A program made the position numbers and the translations under genes. Below the pieces are notes generated by a model, which ran no database searches, was not told the origin of the DNA, and was given only the letters and a program-made list of their open reading frames with translations. Of a stretch of DNA of 64,000 bases, positions 62,001-64,000 are shown piece by piece (position 1 is the first letter of the stretch; each line of letters starts with the position of its first letter). Origin of the DNA: Candidatus Poribacteria bacterium (GTDB lineage: Bacteria; Poribacteria; WGA-4E; WGA-3G); contig JAJDWA010000034.1 in the NCBI GenBank assembly GCA_022825825.1, positions 1-64,000 on the forward strand. The letters are read 5' to 3'.

Positions 62001-62169
62001 GGAATGGGTTATCAATCAGTCCTGCGTAAAGACTGATAAACGCAGCGGCATCGTCAACGATCCTAATCGTGCGAATGATCCACAGTATATTGTGCGGTTG
62101 CTTGGGCAGGTGATTACTGTGAGCTTAGAGACGGTGGATATTGTTGGGGGTTTGCCTGGGTTGGAATAG
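59092..62169 (+). CDS. Type ISP/IIG-like restriction-modification enzyme, copy 2
   Basis: A 1025-residue paralogue of the enzyme at 19884. I start it at 59092 (MPDLNIKPTHK, aligning with MLNLNLKPTHK), about eight bases after AAAGGG; ATG at 59089 is equivalent. It has the nuclease region with YWEAKD near 85, SAM motif IIDPFVGTGNF, catalytic NPPYN near 451 and the C-terminal ISP-type segment EYRLGTRSALEWVINQS. Identity with copy 1 is high in nuclease, methylase and C-terminal parts and falls in the middle (about 640-870), where the target-recognition domain lies, so the two probably recognise different DNA sequences. A relic of this family is at 24577. Confidence 0.88.
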   Translation: MPDLNIKPTHKPIKTYYAELAKYAQLGAENEGSVRAAFQSLLQHYCGQSNFTLLCEKTLHTADNRRITPDGEVVDAYGLPHGYWEAKDSQDDLHIEANKKFAAGYPSKNIVLQSPTHALLYQNGQLQLDLDITDSQNLVHVLHTFFAYREENISAWHAAVVEFREIVPELGEKLAALIETERQNNPHFHDAFSKFHQQCQTSINPNLSIAAVEEMLIQHLLTERIFATIFDNRDFTRRNIIAREIETVIDVLTERTLNRSEFLRPLNPFYVAIEKTALTITDFSQKQGFLNTVYEQFFQGFSVKVADTHGIVYTPQPIVDFMVKSVEHILQTEFNRSMSDSGVHIIDPFVGTGNFIVRIMQELDPIALERKYTADPPELQCNEVMLLPYYIASLNIEHQFFTATNRYASFEGICLVDTFEVAEERQMSLFAPENTARVEKQKQTPMFVVIGNPPYNMGQVNENDNNKNRKYETMDKRVAETYVKDSAATNRNKLYDPYIKAIRWGLDRIGEEGIVAYITNNSFLDGVAFDGMRKHLADDCDAIYVLDLGGNARKGLKVSDANVFGIRVGVSINLFVKKKNDSSETPRLFYYRSDDLWNKKQKFDFLNERQHAGGIEWQPIQPDARHTWLTEGLHAEFDTFIPMGTKEAKTVKEAGVNVIFKIYSYGVCTGRDAWVCNFNRDALTENISMMIENYNAEVSRWAQRTDREIKLDDFVVSDNRKIKWTSSLKQHLKSGQTAEFADTKIRQSFYRPFTKLNLFFDRVMNQRVHVFPSFFPNTKTETENRMVWLKVGKDWPMFALMTNKLSDALPQGGSQCFPFYTYDEDGTNRKENITDWALAQFRTHYKDDSISKWDIFHYNYGILHHPEYREKYQANLKRDLPHIPFASSIEAFWGFANAGARLADIHVNYESQSEYDKLKLIQNPDVPLNWRVEKMKLAKDKTSLVYNDFLTLDGIPAKAFEYRLGTRSALEWVINQSCVKTDKRSGIVNDPNRANDPQYIVRLLGQVITVSLETVDIVGGLPGLE

Positions 62170-62323
62170 TCCGCACGTGCCGTGTGCTGTAATCTGTATT
62201 TCTTGATTCTCTCTGTGGAATATGGTATTATTTTGTAAACGGTTGATTCTGATGGCGCAAGTTGGAAGAATTTCCGTAAAAGATAATGGTACATAGGTAA
62301 TTGCGGAGATTAGCAAATCCAAC

Positions 62324-62728
62324 ATGTCAAACGTAAAAATCAAGTGGCTTATATACACGGTTCTCGTAGGACTAATTCCTGTTCTTTCACGAGCATTGAT
62401 ATGGTTCATATCCCAAAATCGAACTATGGACTTTTTCAACGCTGCCGATTTTGTGGTGTTTGGATTGATTCTGCATATATCTAATATCAACGAGATAGAA
62501 CATTTTGATGATCCAGAAAGGTCATGGAAAACAACGCATAATGGAATTTCGATTGCCTTTATATCATTTTATAGTGTTTTATTCGCTTGTTCCTTATTAG
62601 GGCAATCGAACCCAGGGTTAATTGATATGGGAGCAATGAAATATGCTGCTATAGCTTTAAGTCTCACATCATTTGGCATCAGTTACTCTGTATATCGCAG
62701 AATCGCAAAACTAAGACAAGACACATAG
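62324..62728 (+). CDS. Small membrane protein, unknown
   Basis: A 134-residue protein with four hydrophobic stretches: about 5-27 (KWLIYTVLVGLIPVLSRALI), 36-50, 70-92 and 105-125. Short loops and a basic end (RRIAKLRQDT). It begins 155 bp after the restriction-methylase gene and may be an accessory of it, but no family is recognised. Confidence 0.6.
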   Translation: MSNVKIKWLIYTVLVGLIPVLSRALIWFISQNRTMDFFNAADFVVFGLILHISNINEIEHFDDPERSWKTTHNGISIAFISFYSVLFACSLLGQSNPGLIDMGAMKYAAIALSLTSFGISYSVYRRIAKLRQDT

Positions 62729-62804
62729 AAATTTTAAAAAATTTAATCTGTTTCTTTTTGTTATTCAATCATTGATAAGGTAAATTCTAATTGAGGAAAA
62801 TCAA

Positions 62805-62939
62805 ATGAACACAATAATTGTCGTTACATCTTCACTTTTGGCTGCAGTAGGCATCAGTTTTTCTATCTGGACTCTCATAGATACAAGAAAACGGTATAAT
62901 GAAAAACGGACTAAGGGAAAACACCGCGCAGAAGATTAA
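62805..62939 (+). CDS. 44-residue single-pass membrane protein
   Basis: A small frame with TTGAGGAAAA ahead of the ATG. It reads MNTIIVVTSSLLAAVGISFS, a membrane helix, then a basic tail with KRYNEKRTKGKHRAED. It is complete and ends at TAA 62937-62939. Its size and topology suit a small regulatory or holin-like membrane peptide, but no family is recognised. Same strand and spacing as its neighbours. Confidence 0.6.
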   Translation: MNTIIVVTSSLLAAVGISFSIWTLIDTRKRYNEKRTKGKHRAED

Positions 62940-63039
62940 GAGTCCTATCTATCTGGCAACCCTATAAATCCTGCCGAATGCAGCATGTGCATTCGGCATT
63001 GATTTAGTGCTTTATAGGTTTTATGGTAAGGTGGTATTT

Positions 63040-63804
63040 ATGGGAATCATAGGCTGGTTAAACGCAAACAGTGGCGCGGTCATAGGGATTGCTATTGGCG
63101 TGTTCGTGATTTTCGCAAGTTACTATGTCTATCTGATGTGGCGGCTACTAAAAGCGAACAACGCGCCGGAAATAGTTGTCTCCTTACGTCTTCACGAAGT
63201 GCACGTTAACCTTGTCCTACTCTGCATAGAAAACATAGGGACAGGCGCAGCTCGTGACCTACAGTTCACAATAAATCCCCCTTCTATACCTAATCTTGAT
63301 ATACCATTTGAGAAGATCGGTTTTCTCCAAAATGGGATTGCCTACTTTGAACAGGGACGAAAGATAGAACAGTTTATCGTAAGCGTAACAAACAAGTTAG
63401 ATGAATTAAAACAGACACCTTTTGAGGTTGCTATTACGTATAGAGATTCAGTTAATCATAAACATGAGCGTGCTTTTCATCTTGATTTTGGTGTGAACGA
63501 AGGCATGGCACAGATTGGCAAACCGCCGCTTTTTGAGATAGCCGAAGCTGTCAAGGACATTAAGAAGGACCTACACAATGTAACCACTGGCATCCGTAAA
63601 CCCGTTATTCTTACGGAATCAGCGTCTGAGCATCGCATACGGAATCATACTGACTTTTTGGAGAGTCGGATAAGCGAATTCCCTCCTAATATTCAAGAGA
63701 GAATTTTACAGAAATTAGAATTTTTTATTGATGATCAAGATCGGGAAATGCGTGAAAAATCGCGGAATGATGAGGACACAACTTCAGACGAGAATTCGTC
63801 ATAA
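63040..63804 (+). CDS. Single-pass membrane protein with coiled C-terminus, unknown
   Basis: A 254-residue protein with the ATG at 63040 preceded by TAAGGTGG; an upstream in-frame ATG at 63007 would add 11 residues with no gain. A membrane helix (AVIGIAIGVFVIFASYYVYL) at about 12-32 is followed by a beta-rich region with VSLRLHEVHVNLVLLCIENIG and FTINPPSIPNLDIPFEKIGF, then a charged helical tail ending DDQDREMREKSRNDEDT. No family recognised. Orientation inside-to-outside is not certain. The next gene starts 16 bp later. Confidence 0.65.
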   Translation: MGIIGWLNANSGAVIGIAIGVFVIFASYYVYLMWRLLKANNAPEIVVSLRLHEVHVNLVLLCIENIGTGAARDLQFTINPPSIPNLDIPFEKIGFLQNGIAYFEQGRKIEQFIVSVTNKLDELKQTPFEVAITYRDSVNHKHERAFHLDFGVNEGMAQIGKPPLFEIAEAVKDIKKDLHNVTTGIRKPVILTESASEHRIRNHTDFLESRISEFPPNIQERILQKLEFFIDDQDREMREKSRNDEDTTSDENSS

Positions 63805-63820
63805 ATAGGAGATGAAATAG

Positions 63821-64000
63821 ATGACAGTTACAGTTCATATCTTCCCCGATGAACAGTTATTATTGGAAGTTCCTGACGAGACAAATGCAGTACTAACACA
63901 CAACAATTCGCAATTATCAGTTGATGAACGTATGGCTCTATTGGAACAGATTGCAGACAAATTTATGGAATTTGTCGGTCCTGATTTCCAACCGTTATCT
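63821..64000 (+). CDS. Partial gene, product unknown, cut by window end
   Basis: At least 60 residues from the ATG at 63821, with GGAGA ahead, open to the window edge. The text TVTVHIFPDEQLLLEVPDE and DERMALLEQIADKFMEFVGP is soluble with a predicted helix near residue 40. It is probably cotranscribed with the preceding gene (16-bp gap). Function cannot be read from the part seen. Confidence 0.6.
   Translation, partial: MTVTVHIFPDEQLLLEVPDETNAVLTHNNSQLSVDERMALLEQIADKFMEFVGPDFQPLS

Noticed and set aside
1-64000. tRNA, rRNA, tmRNA or RNase P genes
   Set aside because: No cloverleaf, 16S/23S motif or other RNA landmark was seen in the gaps by eye; a covariance search could still find one.

Overview
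The window reads as chromosomal DNA of a Gram-negative, environmental bacterium with moderate GC. An outer membrane is implied by a TonB-dependent receptor, a lipoprotein and barrel-like C-termini. A phytanoyl-CoA dioxygenase, a sulfatase-fold enzyme, a dockerin protein, two nuclease-methylase enzymes of the ISP type and many small palindromic repeats built on a GGTTAGGAAACC core recall Candidatus Poribacteria. That assignment is an inference from gene content, since no rRNA or other phylogenetic marker RNA was seen.

Layout. 0.3-19.4 kb (all minus strand): an ABC exporter, a Clp1/Grc3-type polynucleotide kinase, SppA, an envelope polysaccharide group (initiating sugar transferase, FlaA1/CapD-type epimerase, glycosyltransferase) interrupted by a methyltransferase-Mrr fusion bracketed by MITE-like elements, then a Trm112-like protein, SecA, membrane proteins, and a BatD/BatE pair. 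19.5-25.4 kb (plus): a defence-type island with a nuclease-methylase restriction enzyme, a DUF6602-like nuclease candidate, a fragment of another restriction gene, and a HicB-like antitoxin next to a decayed RelE/ParE-type toxin. 25.4-39.5 kb (plus): dusB, dapF, dapA, a sulfatase-fold enzyme with threonine at the nucleophile position, an orphan HigA-like gene, four tandem secreted proteins in an A-B-A-B order ending in C-type-lectin-like domains, a double metallo-beta-lactamase-fold protein, a VOC protein and a PhyH dioxygenase.

39.7-48.1 kb (minus): a cobalamin riboswitch stands ahead of a secreted dockerin-bearing beta-propeller, a lipoprotein with a multi-pass membrane domain, a second propeller, a TonB-dependent receptor and a rhodanese. 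Together they look like a B12 acquisition locus. 48.2-51.9 kb (plus): an NHL-propeller protein with a barrel-like C-terminus, a GNAT and a VOC protein. 51.9-58.7 kb (minus): a HigB toxin paired with a HigA-like domain that has TPRs where the DNA-binding domain should be, a membrane TPR protein, a PGPGW protein, an SDR, a ClpP-fold protease with an overlapping small gene, and a PhnB-like protein. 59.1-64 kb (plus): a second full-length restriction-methylase paralogue followed by small membrane proteins and a gene cut by the window end.

The best candidates for undescribed biology are the riboswitch-headed cobalamin locus with a dockerin propeller, the HigB/HigA-TPR module with its membrane TPR neighbour, the A-B-A-B lectin-like cassette, and the repeated restriction-methylase family with a relic copy. 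MITE-like elements of at least three kinds lie in the gaps between genes.
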